Below are positions 5,745 through 7,623 of a DNA stretch of 7,623 bases, piece by piece; position 1 is the first letter of the stretch, and the number at the start of each line of letters is the position of its first letter. The notes under the pieces were generated by a model. It did no database searches, was not told the origin of the DNA, and saw only the letters and a program-made list of their open reading frames with translations. Made by a program: the position numbers and the translations under genes. This DNA is from Alphaproteobacteria bacterium (GTDB lineage: Bacteria; Pseudomonadota; Alphaproteobacteria; Micavibrionales; SZUA-601), in assembly GCA_003250865.1 (NCBI GenBank), contig QKJH01000107.1, forward strand, positions 1-7,623. The letters are read 5' to 3'.

Positions 5745-6668
5745 ATGATGGTAGAAAAAAAACAGGCTTTAGGGCGAGGACTCGATGCTCTTTTTGCAGA
5801 TGAAGAGGCATATATGCCTGCAGCAATGTCGCAGGGTAATTCTCAGGATAATAGTAACGAAGAATTAAGTGGCAATATTGTTTTGATGCCAATAGAACTT
5901 ATCAAACCCGGTAAGTTTCAACCGCGAAAATTCTTTAATAATGAGGCTCTGGAAGAGCTTTCTGCCTCCATTAAAACCCATGGTGTATTGCAACCGCTAT
6001 TGATACGCCCAATTGTCACGGAAGAAGACAGTTTTGAAATTATTGCAGGCGAAAGACGTTGGCGTGCCGCACAAAAAGCACAACTTCATGAAGTGCCTGT
6101 AATCATCCAAAATATGACCGACCAGGAAGCCATGGAAATTGGCTTGATTGAAAACCTGCAGCGTCAGGATTTATCGCCGATTGAGGAAGCAAAGGCCTAT
6201 AAACAACTTATTGATGACTTTGGATATACGCAGGAGAGACTCGCTGATGTAGTTGGCAAAGGTCGAAGCCATCTGGCAAATACCATGCGTCTTTTGATAC
6301 TTCCCGACAGCGTACAAGAGCTGGTAATTGAAGGAAGCCTTAGCGCCGGACACGCAAGGGCTTTGATTAATACCAGCGATGCAGAGACTCTTGCAAAAAG
6401 CATTATAAAAAAGGGACTAAGCGTTCGTCAGACAGAAAAACTTGTTGCATCACACGGTGTTCAGATGCGCACAAAAATATCAGTGCCTGGACAAAAAAAT
6501 GGTAAAGTTAAAAGCGCGGATATTGCTGCTTTGGAAGAAGATATTCAGCGCATTTTGGGTCTTAATGTTACAATTGATGCACAAACCAATACAAAGGGAT
6601 CAATTACTATACATTATTCCGATTTGGAACAGCTTGATGATGTGCTCAACCGTTTAATGCAACAATAA
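5745..6668 (+). CDS. parB: chromosome partitioning protein ParB (CTPase clamp, parS-binding)
   Basis: ParB binds parS, hydrolyses CTP, slides as a clamp and stimulates ParA. The 307-residue product has the N-terminal ParA-contact box A-L-G-R-G-L-D-A-L-F (8-17) and an acidic linker (18-42). The ParB/Srx domain follows with G-E-R-R-W-R-A (102-108, the CTP-binding G-E-R-R-x-R-A box) and E-N-L-Q-R-Q-D-L-S-P-I-E-E-A (136-149). Next is the helix-turn-helix T-Q-E-R-L-A-D-V-V-G-K-G-R-S-H (162-176), a central parS-binding region to about 236, and a C-terminal dimerisation domain. The start is ATG 5745 or the adjacent ATG 5748; the purine-rich AGAGAGAGA (5732-5740) is a weak Shine-Dalgarno for either. 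The frame is open back to 5697 inside parA, but that N-terminus does not look like ParB. Its target is the parS at 2584-2599. Confidence 0.97.
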   Translation: MMVEKKQALGRGLDALFADEEAYMPAAMSQGNSQDNSNEELSGNIVLMPIELIKPGKFQPRKFFNNEALEELSASIKTHGVLQPLLIRPIVTEEDSFEIIAGERRWRAAQKAQLHEVPVIIQNMTDQEAMEIGLIENLQRQDLSPIEEAKAYKQLIDDFGYTQERLADVVGKGRSHLANTMRLLILPDSVQELVIEGSLSAGHARALINTSDAETLAKSIIKKGLSVRQTEKLVASHGVQMRTKISVPGQKNGKVKSADIAALEEDIQRILGLNVTIDAQTNTKGSITIHYSDLEQLDDVLNRLMQQ

Positions 6669-6680
6669 GAAGAAATACCT

Positions 6681-7623
6681 TTAACGGCGCAAAGCTGTAG
6701 TAGCTTGATGAGCCAATGCCATAAAAGTCCGTTGCGTTAATCCGGCTGTGGGCGCGCCTGTTTTTTTAATAGCCCCTTCCGTTTTTACCAGCCTTTTTTG
6801 TGCGGTATCAAGTGCGGTAAGTGACCATAAAGAAAGATGTTTTTCAAAAAGAGGCTTGGCCTTGAAAAACACCGGTGGAAATAAACCTTTAATAGCTATT
6901 TCACGTGTTTTACCATTGCCGACAGAAGCTTGAACCTGCTGCAGTCTGGAAAAATAGTTTTGCGCGGCTCTTAACATACCGACTTCTGAAACGCTTTCGT
7001 TCAATAACTGGTTAAACACCTTATCCAATTGTTTGAAATCACCGCTTGCAATAGCGTGACAAAGTTCGTTCATGTCATTTTCAGTGCGATCTCCGATACA
7101 CATGACGGCATCTTCAAAGGTAATCTGTTTAACGGCTTCACCTTGTTTTGGGAAACCGACATAAAGCATTAGCTTCTCAATTTCTGCAAAGGCTGTTTCA
7201 CGGTTCCCCGATAATGTCTTTGACAGATACTCCATGACTGTGCGATCCGCAGTAAAACCATTCTTTTGCAAATGGCCGGCAATTAGCTGTAACACGTCGG
7301 ATACGGTTTCTTCATAACACGCTATGCATGCAAGATTTGACAGTTTTTCAGCCGATTTGCGCAATGTCGATTTGGGTGTTAATTCGTCAGCCTCGATAAC
7401 CAAAATGTTTTCACCATTATATCCGTCGAGTGCAGATTCTACCGCGCCGGCTATCTTGTCAGTTGCATAACGAATATGGATGAGTTTTCGTCCCCCCATC
7501 ATGCTAAAAGCGTTCAATTCGTCAGCAATGGAAACAGCAGCTTCATCGAAGGTTTCACCATTTATCTGAGTCACATTAAAAGGATCGTTGACATCGTTCA
7601 CAGCCTTGGCACAACATGCCTTG
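6681..7623 (-). CDS. holA: DNA polymerase III delta subunit HolA (5' end outside window)
   Basis: HolA (delta) opens the beta sliding clamp in the DNA polymerase III clamp loader. Reading leftward from the window edge, 313 residues are visible to the TAA at 6681-6683. They show the D-P-F block near the edge, the G-G-R-K-L-I-H-I-R strand, the G-N-R-E-T-A-F-A-E-I-E-K-L-M-L-Y linker helix typical of delta, and the L-R-A-A-Q-N-Y-F-S-R-L helix of the C-terminal collar domain. A GTG at 7599-7601 looks like a start, but the frame is open beyond it (K-A-C-C-A-K-A before V-N-D). Alphaproteobacterial HolA proteins have roughly 35-45 further residues before the D-P-F block, so the real start is outside. 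The gene converges on parB with a 12-bp gap (6669-6680) and no evident terminator between them. Confidence 0.9.
   Translation of the reverse strand, partial: KACCAKAVNDVNDPFNVTQINGETFDEAAVSIADELNAFSMMGGRKLIHIRYATDKIAGAVESALDGYNGENILVIEADELTPKSTLRKSAEKLSNLACIACYEETVSDVLQLIAGHLQKNGFTADRTVMEYLSKTLSGNRETAFAEIEKLMLYVGFPKQGEAVKQITFEDAVMCIGDRTENDMNELCHAIASGDFKQLDKVFNQLLNESVSEVGMLRAAQNYFSRLQQVQASVGNGKTREIAIKGLFPPVFFKAKPLFEKHLSLWSLTALDTAQKRLVKTEGAIKKTGAPTAGLTQRTFMALAHQATTALRR

Noticed and set aside
6669..6720. Terminator between convergent parB and holA
   Set aside because: The 12-bp gap has no hairpin; the nearest one, AAGCT/AGCTT inside the holA end, is 5 bp without a T run.
6897..6912. parS-like sequence with CACGTG core inside holA
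   Set aside because: Only 11 of 16 bases match; the left half is nearly perfect but the right half is TTTT instead of AAAC, so the palindrome is lost. Likely coincidence within coding sequence.
7194..7203. parS half-site TGTTTCACG in holA
   Set aside because: Only the left half matches; the other half (GGTTCCCC region) does not resemble parS. Single half-sites are expected by chance.
7599..7601. GTG as the holA start
   Set aside because: The frame remains open to the window edge and the family N-terminus is missing, so this is an internal codon of a truncated gene.

Overview
The window looks like an origin-proximal chromosome segment of an alphaproteobacterium. The order mnmE – mnmG – rsmG – parA – parB, with holA convergent behind parB, is the arrangement I know from that class, and the proteins read as alphaproteobacterial. 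Base composition looks to be in the low-to-mid 40s % GC by eye (not computed), so this is one of the AT-richer members. The sequence alone does not allow a genus.

Layout. Bases 1-128 are the 3' end of mnmE. A spacer with a possible weak terminator and a promoter-like element leads into an unrecognised 59-aa ORF (216-395), which ends at a strong intrinsic terminator (412-444). A second promoter-like element precedes an unrecognised 56-aa ORF (505-675), which opens a tightly packed run: small ORF, mnmG (672-2537), rsmG (2537-3181) and a seven-TM SpeE-like gene (3174-4763). Every junction in that run overlaps, by 4, 1 and 8 nt. A 104-bp AT-rich gap carries a parAB promoter candidate, followed by parA (4868-5731) and parB (5745-6668). 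Twelve bases later the convergent holA (6681 to beyond 7623) is read from the minus strand; its 5' end lies outside the window.

How the genes work together. MnmE and MnmG form the complex that modifies U34 of certain tRNAs. RsmG methylates 16S rRNA. ParA and ParB segregate the chromosome. A textbook parS site (TGTTTCACGTGAAACA, 2584-2599, inside a 22-bp perfect palindrome 2581-2602) lies inside the rsmG reading frame and encodes V-S-R-E-T, so the centromere and its binding proteins are about 2-3 kb apart. HolA is the delta subunit of the DNA polymerase III clamp loader. The membrane SpeE-like protein is the outlier: it sits between rsmG and parA and lacks the usual catalytic aspartate pair of spermidine synthases.

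The least described parts are the two small ORFs between mnmE and mnmG, the role of the SpeE-like gene, and a parS-like inverted repeat just upstream of parA. I saw no transposon, CRISPR array, tRNA, rRNA or oriC. Two convincing gene starts lie inside longer open frames: mnmG at 672 rather than 663, and the SpeE-like gene at 3174 rather than 3132. The holA frame continues through the window edge.
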